Source of the DNA: Candidatus Zixiibacteriota bacterium
Lineage (GTDB): Bacteria > Zixibacteria > MSB-5A5 > GN15 > FEB-12
Direction: 5' to 3'
Length of the DNA: 64,000 nt
Assembly: GCA_024276275.1 (NCBI GenBank)
Contig: JAJRXM010000036.1
Span: 1-64,000, forward strand
Below the pieces are notes generated by a model. It was not told where the DNA came from. It saw only the letters and a list, made by a program, of their open reading frames with translations, and did no database searches. Made by a program: the position numbers and the translations under genes. The number at the start of each line of letters is the position of its first letter. Positions within the stretch are counted from its first letter, which is position 1. Below are positions 1 through 7,996 of the stretch, in pieces.

Positions 1-503
1 AGCAAGTTGAAAGTATCTGCAATAAAAATAAATGCTCTTATATAAAACGAGAAGCCGACCCTATCAAATCTGATGAGCTTTGGAAAGTTCGTAGAAATTT
101 ATCTAAAGCTGTTAAGGAATTATCTGTGGTAAGAATATCAGAAGATGTCGCCGTACCAATTTCAAAATTTCCTCTCTTAGTTGATTTTGTTGCCGAGATG
201 AATCAAAATTCTAAACTGCGAATCAATTCATTCGGACATGCGGGCGACGGTAATTTACATGTCAACTTTATGGGACAAACAGGCTCGGAAACTGAAATTA
301 GGGAAATCGAAATTGAGATAGAAAATCTCCTACAAAAAGCTATCGAATTGGGAGGCACGCTCTCTGGTGAACATGGAATCGGAATTGCCAAAAAAAAATA
401 TCTTCCGATGGAGTTCGACCAAACTACTCTCGATTATATGAAACATATCAAATCAGTTTTTGATGATTCAAACATTCTGAACCCAAATAAGATTTTTCTT
501 TAA
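1..503 (+). CDS. FAD-linked oxidase, GlcD/D-lactate dehydrogenase type (C-terminal part)
   Basis: This is the 3' end of a gene that enters from the left edge. The frame is open from base 3, so the GTG at 126 in the ORF track is internal. The visible part is the C-terminal FAD-oxidase domain of the GlcD / D-lactate dehydrogenase / 2-hydroxyglutarate dehydrogenase family, which oxidises 2-hydroxyacids with bound FAD. The supporting motifs are FGHAGDGNLHVN (conserved His and Asp of the active-site region), SGEHGIG, and the C-terminal ILNPNKIF typical of family ends. The FAD-binding PP domain lies outside the window. The substrate cannot be told from this fragment. It is followed by 161 bases holding the citrate synthase promoter, so the two genes are probably transcribed separately. 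Confidence 0.9.
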   Translation, partial: QVESICNKNKCSYIKREADPIKSDELWKVRRNLSKAVKELSVVRISEDVAVPISKFPLLVDFVAEMNQNSKLRINSFGHAGDGNLHVNFMGQTGSETEIREIEIEIENLLQKAIELGGTLSGEHGIGIAKKKYLPMEFDQTTLDYMKHIKSVFDDSNILNPNKIFL

Positions 504-538
504 ATACAAGAATATCGGTCAAAAAGCCGATAAAGATA

Positions 539-567
539 TTGACAAGTAAAACCTAAAGATGTACTAT
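539..567 (+). promoter_or_regulatory. Sigma-70-type promoter of the citrate synthase gene
   Basis: TTGACA (539-544) is followed after exactly 17 bases by TACTAT (562-567), a perfect -35 and a 4/6 -10. The predicted start of transcription is near 574, leaving a leader of about 90 bases before the ATG at 665. Seen in sequence; activity is inferred. Confidence 0.6.
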
Positions 568-577
568 ATAAACTCAA

Positions 578-593
578 TGTGAAACATTTCACA
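578..593. promoter_or_regulatory. CRP/FNR-family-type operator TGTGA-N6-TCACA
   Basis: A perfect CRP-type dyad (TGTGA AACATT TCACA) lies in a longer 8+4+8 palindrome spanning 576-595. Its centre (585.5) is about 11 bases after the predicted citrate synthase start site, a position where a bound regulator would repress. The same half-sites with the same spacing occur upstream of prfB-pta-pckA at 52083. No CRP/FNR gene lies in the window, so the regulator is unknown. Confidence 0.55.
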
Positions 594-664
594 TTTCAAA
601 TCTGTTTTACATAGAAACAGTAAGTTGAAGTTAACATATTTATTATATTTAAAGGAGCTGTACA

Positions 665-1951
665 ATGGCTGCGGCAAAAGTCAAAACATTACATGACAAA
701 CTTGAAGCTATCATTCCGAAACTTCGTGAGGAAAAGAAAGCTATCTTGAGTAGTGACGGCGACAAAAAGATTTCTGATGTTACAATAGCACAGGCTTTTG
801 GAGGTATGCGCGGTGTCAAAGGAATGATCTGCGATACATCTGTTGTTGAACCTGATCACGGATTAATTATTCGAGGATACCCACTTCTCAAATTAAAAAA
901 ACGTCTCCCTGAAGAAATCTTTTGGTTACTCATTACCGGAACACTCCCAAACAAAAATGAATTAAAACTTTTCCAGAAACAACTGAGTGAATATAACAAA
1001 GTACCTGCCTATGTTTGGAAAGTTTTAAAAGCAATGCCAAAATCTTCACACCCTATGGCAATGCTCAACACTGCTATTTTAGTAATGCAAAATGAATCTG
1101 TATTCAGCAAAAAATACAAAGAAGGAATGCCGAAAACAGATTATTGGCATCCTGCCTTGGAAGATTCGATGCAGATACTCGGTACAATTCATACTGTTGC
1201 TGCTGGTATTTATCGCATGAAATATAAAAAAGGTCCGATACTTGAACCAAAGAAAAGTCTCGACTGGGGTGCTAACTACGCTTATATGCTCGGTATGAAA
1301 AATAAAGAAGAAGTGTATGAAATGATGCGCCTCTACCTTGTATTCCATTCTGACCACGAAGGCGGAAATGTTTCAGCAAATACCTGTCATACTGTCGGCT
1401 CGGCATTATCTGACCCATACTATTCTGTCTCGGCCGGATTAAACGGTTTAGCAGGTCCTTTACACGGACTGGCAAATCAGGAATGTCTCGGCTGGATTTT
1501 ACAAACAATGGAAAAATTCGGTGGTGCTCCAACTGAAAAACAGATTGAAGACTACGCCTGGGAAACATTAAACGCAGGCAAAGTTATCCCGGGATACGGT
1601 CATGCAGTTCTTCGAGTAACTGACCCTCGTTTTGTAGGTTTTAATCAGTTCGGTCGTAAATATTTGAAAGATGACCCTGTCTTTAAAACGGTAGACAGAG
1701 TCTTTAAAGTTGTACCGAAAGTTTTAGTTAAACATGGTAAAGCAAAATCACCATGGCCAAATGTTGATGCCGGTTCCGGTTCTTTATTATATCATTACGG
1801 TATAAAAGAGTTTGAATACTATACTGTTCTATTCTCAGTTTCACGTGCTATGGGAATGCTTGCCCAGTTAGTTTTAAACCGTGCCTTAGGTACTGCTCTT
1901 ACCCGTCCAAAATCTGTTTCAACTGAATGGATAAAAAAGCAAATCAAATAG
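665..1951 (+). CDS. gltA: Citrate synthase, mitochondrial (type I) kind
   Basis: Condenses acetyl-CoA and oxaloacetate to citrate at the entry of the TCA cycle. The 428-residue protein aligns by eye along its length with animal mitochondrial citrate synthase rather than with the allosteric E. coli GltA type; shared blocks include SDHEGGNVSA, LAGPLHGLANQE, VPGYGHAVLR and KSPWPNVDAGSG. The catalytic triad is present: His267 (LHGLANQ), His313 (GYGHAV) and Asp368 (NVDAGSG). The ATG is preceded by a clear AAAGGAG. It is a single gene with its own promoter, a CRP-type operator over the predicted start and a hairpin terminator behind it. Mitochondrial-type enzymes are known in some bacteria. Direction in the cell (forward or reversible cleavage) cannot be read from sequence. 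Confidence 0.95.
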   Translation: MAAAKVKTLHDKLEAIIPKLREEKKAILSSDGDKKISDVTIAQAFGGMRGVKGMICDTSVVEPDHGLIIRGYPLLKLKKRLPEEIFWLLITGTLPNKNELKLFQKQLSEYNKVPAYVWKVLKAMPKSSHPMAMLNTAILVMQNESVFSKKYKEGMPKTDYWHPALEDSMQILGTIHTVAAGIYRMKYKKGPILEPKKSLDWGANYAYMLGMKNKEEVYEMMRLYLVFHSDHEGGNVSANTCHTVGSALSDPYYSVSAGLNGLAGPLHGLANQECLGWILQTMEKFGGAPTEKQIEDYAWETLNAGKVIPGYGHAVLRVTDPRFVGFNQFGRKYLKDDPVFKTVDRVFKVVPKVLVKHGKAKSPWPNVDAGSGSLLYHYGIKEFEYYTVLFSVSRAMGMLAQLVLNRALGTALTRPKSVSTEWIKKQIK

Positions 1952-1970
1952 TATTTTATAATTACCTATA

Positions 1971-2006
1971 AAAAAAACGGTCTGTAGTAATACAGGCCGT
2001 TTTTTG
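1971..2006. terminator. Bidirectional intrinsic terminator
   Basis: The stem CGGTCTGTA / TACAGGCCG with a GTAA loop is flanked by an A-run on the left and a T-run on the right, so it can stop both citrate synthase (plus) and the nitroreductase (minus). Confidence 0.85.
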
Positions 2007-2023
2007 TTAAATGATTTTTATTT

Positions 2024-2626
2024 CTAAAACTTATTTTCAACAACTACATCGGACAAGGATAGTTTACCCGGGTTCGGCCATGCTTCTTTTGTACCTTTAC
2101 CGATAACAACAAACATCGCTATTATATGGTCTTCGGGCAGATTGATAAGTTTTCCGACCGCATCAAAATCAAAGCCGTCCATCGGACAGGAATCATATCC
2201 CATTGCTTTAGCGGCAAGCATCAAAGTCTGAGCAGCAATCCCGCAGGAACGGAGAGCTTCATCTCTCTGAGTTTGGTCTTTATCTCTATAATAACTGTCA
2301 ATAGCAGGAACCATAAAATCCTGTACCGGTTTGTCAGCATTTTTCCAATAACGGACAGGCTCTTTTTCCCAAGCTTTTAAATCAGCACATAACACAACCA
2401 GCATTGAGGCATCGGTAACTTGTGCCTGCCCCCAGGCAGCCTGTTTGATTTCATTCCTGAGATTTTTATCTGTTACATGCACAAAACGCCAGTTTTGGAT
2501 ATTAAATGCTGTAGGTGAATGAGTTGCAAGTTCAAACAACCTATCAACTTCTTTTTTTGTCATCTCATGTTCTGAGTCAAAATGTTTGACTGAACGTCTT
2601 GTTTCAATCGTTTCAAATGTCTCCAT
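2024..2626 (-). CDS. Nitroreductase family protein (FMN-dependent NAD(P)H oxidoreductase)
   Basis: Small single-domain flavoprotein of the nitroreductase superfamily that reduces nitro, quinone or similar substrates with NAD(P)H. Family marks are the N-terminal ETRRSVKHFD (FMN phosphate-binding Arg region), the block THSPTAFNIQNWRFVHV, and the C-terminal VVIGKGTKEAWPNP. The ORF track starts at 2641, but that ATG is part of the sequence AAAGGATG that looks like the Shine-Dalgarno of a second ATG at 2626; the shorter form (METFETIETRRS) is preferred and gives 200 residues. It stands alone, convergent with citrate synthase and sharing its terminator. The physiological substrate is unknown. Confidence 0.9.
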   Translation of the reverse strand: METFETIETRRSVKHFDSEHEMTKKEVDRLFELATHSPTAFNIQNWRFVHVTDKNLRNEIKQAAWGQAQVTDASMLVVLCADLKAWEKEPVRYWKNADKPVQDFMVPAIDSYYRDKDQTQRDEALRSCGIAAQTLMLAAKAMGYDSCPMDGFDFDAVGKLINLPEDHIIAMFVVIGKGTKEAWPNPGKLSLSDVVVENKF

Positions 2627-2710
2627 CGAGCATCCTTTCAATGTTTATATCTTTACTATAACTTCTTAACGTTTTAAGTTAAAATTAGTTTCCATAAATC
2701 CTATAATCCA

Positions 2711-4624
2711 TTAAAACAATAACCTATATTGGATTATAGGAAAGATACCCATCTGATATGAAGTCCGAATAGAATTATTTTTCACATCATATCTATCCAA
2801 GTAGATGTTTTTATAATTAGTGACATTTTGAATATCTAAGACCCACTCCTGTGTAAATTTTGACGACTCTTTTCGATATGTAATTTTCATATCAGACCGG
2901 AAATATGGTTTGTACTGGTCCTCGTATGCTTGGTCGTAAATATAAACGGCAGAATCCACTATCTGAGATTGTGCTAAGTCAATAGGTATAGATCTCCTGT
3001 TTCCGGCTGCGGTAAATTTAACATCAAAAGAAAGAGCATTGTATTCACCCATTTTGAATTCTTTACCCAGTAAACCGTTTATGACATAGTTACCGTTAAA
3101 CATTGTATTACGTTCTATTCCGTCAGACCCTTTATATTTTGAGTCAAACAAAGATGTTGTCAGTAAGAAATAATATGAATCGGATAAAAACTTTTCTAAT
3201 GTTATTTCTGCCCCGATGTTAGAACCGGTGCCTTCGTTTACAAGTGAATCTTTATCGGGCATATAAAAATCCGCACCACTGTTTATAGTAGAGAAATAAG
3301 AGGAGTTTCTTTCTACCGGAATGTTTGTAAGTTTCTGATAATACCCTTCAATTTTTAAACGAACATTTTCTGATATTTTATTATCATAACCGATTACATA
3401 GTGATCACTTGTTGTAAAATCTAAATTTTTATTGGTTTGTTCTATTGTACCGTCAGATAGTTTTGTATCCCTGAAATAATTATCTAAACCTTGCATCTGG
3501 TTATGTTTACCGTATGCTGCCGATAGTTTTTGTCTCTCGTTTAACTGGTATTGAATTCCCAGACGCGGTTCTAGTTTTGAAGAGTTATTTAAATAGAGAT
3601 ATTGATAATGAATCCCTGGGGTAATTGTAAATTTTTCATTATGTCGATGCTGCCATTGTATGTGAGCTTGTACCAATGTTGTAGCATCATTTGAGGTAAC
3701 AAGATTATATGAACTGTATTGTGATTGATTTTTATCTGCTAAATTTAAATCAAATCTATCAATAGAGAATCCGGTCGAAATATCATTTTTAGAGTTGAAT
3801 TTTTTTACTAATTTATAGTCAAGTGTAAATTTCAGTTGAGTTTTATCTTCGTTAAAATACGGTTGTATATCTAACACTTCATTTGCCGGAGATCGAAAAA
3901 CAGTATCTATCTGATTTTGCAAATTAAATGCCGAGAAACCCAGAGTAATTTTAGAGAATGCATCTTTAGATAAAAATGCAACATGCGACAAACCGACAAC
4001 ACCCATTTTACTTTCATAATTAATATCTAAGTCATCAAACGGGTACTGATTGTAATCTTCTATCACATCTTTATCACTTGTTAAGAGTTCGATATTGCTT
4101 ATACCTCCGACTCCAAAAACAGTAAACTGTCCAAGTTTAGTTGACGGGAAATTAAACTTAAAGGAAACATCCTGATAAAAAGGCACAGCTGTTCCGGTTC
4201 CAAGGTCCACACCTAGTTTATCCATCAATCCTAGTACTGAATACCTATAGTTTATCAAGTATGTTGATTTTGATTTTTTTGAAATCGGACCTTCTATTCC
4301 GACCTCAAATCCGTTTAACCCGGATTGCAGCATGTATTCACGTTTTTCATTATTTCCGTTTCTCATTTTTAAATCAAAGACACCGGAAATTGCATTTCCA
4401 TAGTCGGCTGGAAAAGCACCTGTAATAAAATCAGATTTTTTTAGTATATTATTATTTAACATACTAACCGGACCACCGGTAGAACTGAGCGAGCCAAAAT
4501 GATTGGGATTGGGGATATTTAAACCTTCTAATACCCAAAGCAGTCCAAAAGGTGAATTACCTCGAATGATAATATCATTTCTGGCATCATTGGCACCGCT
4601 CACTCCGGCAAAATTCATAGCCAT
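2711..4624 (-). CDS. TonB-dependent receptor, main part (plug remainder and beta-barrel) of a frameshifted gene
   Basis: This is the downstream part of an outer-membrane TonB-dependent receptor whose N-terminus is the separate ORF 4690-5085. The open frame continues upstream of the listed ATG as VSSRGFRIEETSRYAGSL, a typical plug-domain sequence, so the ATG at 4624 is not a true start. The plug motif NDIIIRGNSP and the stretch LEGLNIPNPNHFG follow, then aromatic-rich amphipathic strands to a C-terminal ..YRLLF ending in Phe, as in outer-membrane barrels. A single-base deletion near 4693-4700 accounts for the split. The substrate is unknown. The adjacent tetR and a shared operator suggest regulated expression. 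Either a pseudogene or a sequencing error. Confidence 0.85.
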   Translation of the reverse strand: MAMNFAGVSGANDARNDIIIRGNSPFGLLWVLEGLNIPNPNHFGSLSSTGGPVSMLNNNILKKSDFITGAFPADYGNAISGVFDLKMRNGNNEKREYMLQSGLNGFEVGIEGPISKKSKSTYLINYRYSVLGLMDKLGVDLGTGTAVPFYQDVSFKFNFPSTKLGQFTVFGVGGISNIELLTSDKDVIEDYNQYPFDDLDINYESKMGVVGLSHVAFLSKDAFSKITLGFSAFNLQNQIDTVFRSPANEVLDIQPYFNEDKTQLKFTLDYKLVKKFNSKNDISTGFSIDRFDLNLADKNQSQYSSYNLVTSNDATTLVQAHIQWQHRHNEKFTITPGIHYQYLYLNNSSKLEPRLGIQYQLNERQKLSAAYGKHNQMQGLDNYFRDTKLSDGTIEQTNKNLDFTTSDHYVIGYDNKISENVRLKIEGYYQKLTNIPVERNSSYFSTINSGADFYMPDKDSLVNEGTGSNIGAEITLEKFLSDSYYFLLTTSLFDSKYKGSDGIERNTMFNGNYVINGLLGKEFKMGEYNALSFDVKFTAAGNRRSIPIDLAQSQIVDSAVYIYDQAYEDQYKPYFRSDMKITYRKESSKFTQEWVLDIQNVTNYKNIYLDRYDVKNNSIRTSYQMGIFPIIQYRLLF

Positions 4625-4689
4625 ACGAGAGACATCATTAAGACTTCCGGCATAACGACTTGTTTCCTCGATTCGAAACCCTCTGGAGC

Positions 4690-5085
4690 TTACCGATCCA
4701 TTTCATTATTAGTAGCAGATTTGTCAGCCTCACTTTCTACTTCAATTGATTCAAGAATTATGACATCTTCTTTTAACTCAACATCAATTACAGTCTCTTT
4801 TCCTGAAGAAACCAAAATATTATTTAAGATAATCGGTTCATACCCTACTGAACTAAACTTAAGAGAGACCCTTCCTAACGGAACATTTGTAATTTTATAA
4901 TATCCGTCATTATCAGAAATTGTACCTTTTGGAGTTTCACTTCCTAAAAGTTGAATAGTTACTCCGATAAGTGGATAGTGTGATTGAGCGTCTATTAAAC
5001 GCCCTTTAACAGTTTGGGTTTTATTATTTGCCCAAGCCGAGGAAGAAATCATTACGACTAGTAATGATATAATAACAATTTTCAT
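4690..5085 (-). CDS. TonB-dependent receptor, N-terminal part (signal peptide and carboxypeptidase-like domain) of a frameshifted gene
   Basis: The first 131 residues of the receptor continued by ORF 2711-4624. It starts with a signal peptide (MKIVIISLLVVMISSSAWA) followed by a carboxypeptidase-regulatory-like domain (TVKGRLIDAQSHYPLIGVTI.. GYYKITNVPLG), the usual N-terminal extension of Bacteroidetes-type TonB receptors. It then reaches TNNEMD, where the frame hits TAA. Shifting one frame just there resumes the plug domain without a gap. An SD-like GGAG lies 6 bases before the ATG. The promoter and a TetR-type operator lie just upstream. Confidence 0.85.
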   Translation of the reverse strand: MKIVIISLLVVMISSSAWANNKTQTVKGRLIDAQSHYPLIGVTIQLLGSETPKGTISDNDGYYKITNVPLGRVSLKFSSVGYEPIILNNILVSSGKETVIDVELKEDVIILESIEVESEADKSATNNEMDR

Positions 5086-5153
5086 TTTATCTCCGTTTTT
5101 ACTTACTATCTTCTTTTACGTAAGACTAAGAGACACAAAGTGTAACGTCTCAC

Positions 5154-5183
5154 ACATTATGACTGTCGGTCATTATTACTCAA
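5154..5183 (-). promoter_or_regulatory. Promoter of the TonB receptor gene overlapping a TetR operator
   Basis: On the minus strand TTGAGT (5183-5178) is followed by CATAAT (spacer 16) or TAATGT (spacer 18). The spacer contains the palindrome at 5159-5173, so an operator-bound repressor would block the polymerase. Confidence 0.45.
5159..5173. promoter_or_regulatory. TetR-family operator, copy 1
   Basis: ATGACTGTCGGTCAT is a 15-bp dyad with perfect ATGAC/GTCAT arms, of the TGACYGnCRGTCA type often bound by TetR-family repressors. It sits in the TonB receptor promoter. A related copy (11 of 15 identical) lies upstream of the neighbouring tetR gene at 5844. Confidence 0.6.
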
Positions 5184-5192
5184 AAAAACACA

Positions 5193-5819
5193 TTATTTTC
5201 TAATACCGTAATCTAAGATATTACACGCTTGAGCTATAATACCGTCAATTTGCATGTTATATCCTTTTTCTAATAAATCCTTTTTCTGAGATGTCATCTG
5301 TAATAATCCCGTAGTAAACGACCAAAGGATCAAAGCTGTTTCAACCGGCTTTACATCTTCCCTTATTGAACCATCTTTTATTCCTGTTATAATACTATCA
5401 ATTAAAACAGCATGCGGATTACAATTTTCTTCTGTCTTCATAGCAACAAAATCTTCTTCAGACAGGTGTTTACTTTCAAAATTTATCATAACATTAAAGT
5501 AATCCTGTTCCTCTAAATAAAAGAGATAATATGCATCGCCTATTGCATCAACTTTGTCAGCACCAAGTTTTCTTTGAGCTGCAGCATCTTCAAATCTATC
5601 AAATAGTATTTTACAGGAACGTTTCATTATCTGGCCATACAAATGATCTTTACTTGAAAAATATAAATACAAAGTCCCTTTGCTAAGCTCTGCTTTCTCA
5701 GCAATCTCTTCCATAGTTGCATTTTTAAATCCTTTGGAAAAGAAAACCTTTTCAGCAGCATCTACTATTTCTTTTATTCTTCTTTGTTTTTCTCGTTCTT
5801 TTCTTTCAGAGATTCCCAT
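5193..5819 (-). CDS. TetR/AcrR family transcriptional regulator
   Basis: 208 residues. The N-terminal helix-turn-helix (residues ~10-56: RIKEIVDAAEKVFFSKGF.. MEEIAEKAELSKGTLYLYFSSKDHL) is a textbook TetR_N domain. The rest is an all-helical ligand-binding and dimerisation domain without a recognisable effector. It lies upstream of the TonB receptor on the same strand, 107 bases away. Matching palindromes in the promoters of both genes suggest that it represses the receptor and itself. A promoter (TTGACA-N16-TATACT) is visible upstream. Confidence 0.92.
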   Translation of the reverse strand: MGISERKEREKQRRIKEIVDAAEKVFFSKGFKNATMEEIAEKAELSKGTLYLYFSSKDHLYGQIMKRSCKILFDRFEDAAAQRKLGADKVDAIGDAYYLFYLEEQDYFNVMINFESKHLSEEDFVAMKTEENCNPHAVLIDSIITGIKDGSIREDVKPVETALILWSFTTGLLQMTSQKKDLLEKGYNMQIDGIIAQACNILDYGIRK

Positions 5820-5843
5820 TTTAAGCCAATCAGGTCAAACAAT

Positions 5844-5858
5844 ATGACCACCGGTTAT
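5844..5858. promoter_or_regulatory. TetR-family operator, copy 2 (autoregulatory)
   Basis: ATGACCACCGGTTAT matches copy 1 at 11 of 15 positions, keeping ATGAC and CGGT. It lies about 25 bases before the tetR start codon and just downstream of the predicted tetR transcription start, consistent with autorepression. An additional GGTCA-N7-TGACC dyad (5833-5849) overlaps it. Confidence 0.5.
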
Positions 5859-5870
5859 TTTATTTACGCA

Positions 5871-5898
5871 AGTATAGTATTTTTGTTGCATTTGTCAA
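5871..5898 (-). promoter_or_regulatory. Promoter of the tetR gene
   Basis: On the minus strand TTGACA (5898-5893) is separated by 16 bases from TATACT (5876-5871), a strong sigma-70-type promoter 50-80 bases before the tetR ATG. Confidence 0.6.
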
Positions 5899-5941
5899 GA
5901 ATAAAAACTATGGACCGTTTAATTTATTGTATGTCAGCATG

Positions 5942-7909
5942 TTACAGGAAACGCACGGTAAACATAGCCCCGCCGATACTACTTTTTTCTACTTTAATCT
6001 CACCGCCAAAATCAGTAATAATTCGGTATACTGTAGGTAAACCAAGACCCGTTCCCGCTTCTTTGGTCGTGTAATACGGAGTGAATACTTTTTCTTGTAT
6101 CTCTGAGGGAATACCGGGACCGTTGTCTTCAAAAATTAGAATACTCACATTATCTTTATTTTGAGTAGATATTTTTATCTCTCCCGGTTTATTATTGATT
6201 GCTTCTTTGGCGTTATTAAACAGATTAGAAAGGACCTGTTTAATCTTATCCTGTTCAGCAGTAATATAGACTCCCTCTGACAGTTCAGTTTTGATATTAA
6301 TATTTAAATCATCGGCCTCTGCTTTAATTAATAATATAAACTGCGATATCAATTGATTAAGATCTATCCTTTGATTTTTCTTACTTTCACCGCGAGCTAA
6401 GGCAAGAAACCGAGTAATAATATCATTTAGACGTTTGGTCTCATTTCGAATCTGATTTGTAAATTCCCTGAATTCTTTTTCATTCTCATTTGGAGTAAAT
6501 TCAACTGCTAGTCTTTGCGATGCGATTGAAATTGTGTTTAGAGGATTGCGAATTTCATGAGCAACACCTGCTGCCAAATCACCCATTTCAGACAGACGTT
6601 CTTTGCGGGCAGTTTTCTGCTCTAACTCACGCAGCATCGTAATATCATTTATGACAACTACAAATCCATCATGCTTATCAGACTGCGATGCGAGAGAAGA
6701 TAACACGACTAAAAGAACTTTACTTTCATTATTTTTCCTGTAAAGAATCTCCTCTTCAATCAATCTTGTTTTAGCTTTTTGCAGACTAGGAAAAGAAGGG
6801 ATTAGCTCAGAAATAGTTTCATCCCATTTTTCCCCGGACAGCCTGTCAGTATGAAAAATATCCTCAAAGGCGGAGTTTACAACGATAATATTACCTTCTC
6901 TATCAACAGCCGCTACTCCTGTTTTCATTTCATTGAATATCTTATCTGAAATAGATTTATATTTGTCGTACTGTGCTGATATTTTCTTTCTCTTTTTTCT
7001 ACTGCTGAGATACACTACACTGACTATAAATAGTAAAAGCAGTCCCCCCGAAAATATAATCATCTGAATATCAAATCGCCTTGAAATACTGTTGTAAGCA
7101 TCGAGAGACAGCCCGATACGAAGTAATCCAAAAGGATAATCTGAAGTAGAAAAAGGACGAACAATTTCAAGCAATTCAATATCGTCCATAGTTGTAATGC
7201 GATGCATGATTTTTTCAGATTCTAATGCTTCGGATAAAAACGTATCGGACTCAATAGATAGAATTCCATCAATATCTAAGGATGAGAAAACTATGCCGTC
7301 TTTTGCTTGATAAATTATAAATACGATAGACCTATCCGATGCCATCTGTCTTGCAAGGTATCCGATTTGCGTCTGTTCAAGAGCATCTAAGAAATAATGA
7401 GCATCAGCTACAATTACAATCACTCTATCCATTTTGTTTGACATCTTGATATAGTAGTGCCTTGCCTCGCCTGATTGACTGTCATCATCTAGGAGTAGAA
7501 GATAATTTTCCTCGGGGTTTGACAAAAGATACTGCATCTCAGCAATAACAAAGTCAGGAAGTTTTAATTGAGAACCTCTTGCAAAGGAGCTCGCTTTAAG
7601 AGTAGAGTCAACATCAAAAATATGTACGGAAAAAAGGTTATGCAATAAACAAAGCCGATATAAATCGTCGTTGGTTATTTTGTCGAGCTCTCGCTGTTCT
7701 AATTCAATCGAAATTTCATTATATCTTTTATGGGCAAGCCTGTTATAAAACTCTTCAGATGAGATAGCATTTTTAGCAGCCGAACTTAACGACTCGATAA
7801 ATGCTTCACCTTGGATTACCAAAAGTTTTAAACTGTCAGACCTGCTCTCTTTGATAGAAAAGTACGTTAAAAAGAAAACAGCTACAGTAAGAGATACAAG
7901 TACAGTCAA
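5942..7909 (-). CDS. Membrane sensor histidine kinase with PAS domain
   Basis: An N-terminal transmembrane helix is followed by a ~250-residue extracytoplasmic sensor region and a second helix (FSGGLLLLFIVSVVYL). A PAS domain (TGVAAVDREGNIIVVNSAF), the phosphoacceptor H-box (AAGVAHEIRNPLN), an N-box (NLFNNAKEAI) and the ATP lid (DNGPGIP.. GTGLGLPTVYRI) follow, so all catalytic motifs are present. The listed start is TTG at 7909; the frame is open further upstream and continues basic-then-hydrophobic (KKISSISFSEQKTAL), so the true start may be an ATT codon about 45 bases earlier. It follows a second kinase on the same strand by 87 bases, and neither has a response regulator in the window. Partner and signal are unknown. 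Confidence 0.92.
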   Translation of the reverse strand: MTVLVSLTVAVFFLTYFSIKESRSDSLKLLVIQGEAFIESLSSAAKNAISSEEFYNRLAHKRYNEISIELEQRELDKITNDDLYRLCLLHNLFSVHIFDVDSTLKASSFARGSQLKLPDFVIAEMQYLLSNPEENYLLLLDDDSQSGEARHYYIKMSNKMDRVIVIVADAHYFLDALEQTQIGYLARQMASDRSIVFIIYQAKDGIVFSSLDIDGILSIESDTFLSEALESEKIMHRITTMDDIELLEIVRPFSTSDYPFGLLRIGLSLDAYNSISRRFDIQMIIFSGGLLLLFIVSVVYLSSRKKRKKISAQYDKYKSISDKIFNEMKTGVAAVDREGNIIVVNSAFEDIFHTDRLSGEKWDETISELIPSFPSLQKAKTRLIEEEILYRKNNESKVLLVVLSSLASQSDKHDGFVVVINDITMLRELEQKTARKERLSEMGDLAAGVAHEIRNPLNTISIASQRLAVEFTPNENEKEFREFTNQIRNETKRLNDIITRFLALARGESKKNQRIDLNQLISQFILLIKAEADDLNINIKTELSEGVYITAEQDKIKQVLSNLFNNAKEAINNKPGEIKISTQNKDNVSILIFEDNGPGIPSEIQEKVFTPYYTTKEAGTGLGLPTVYRIITDFGGEIKVEKSSIGGAMFTVRFL

Positions 7910-7996
7910 GGCTGTCTTCTGTTCAGAAAATGATATTGATGATATTTTTTTAATGTTAAAACATAGTTACATAATGATTAGTTTGGCAACTAAAAG

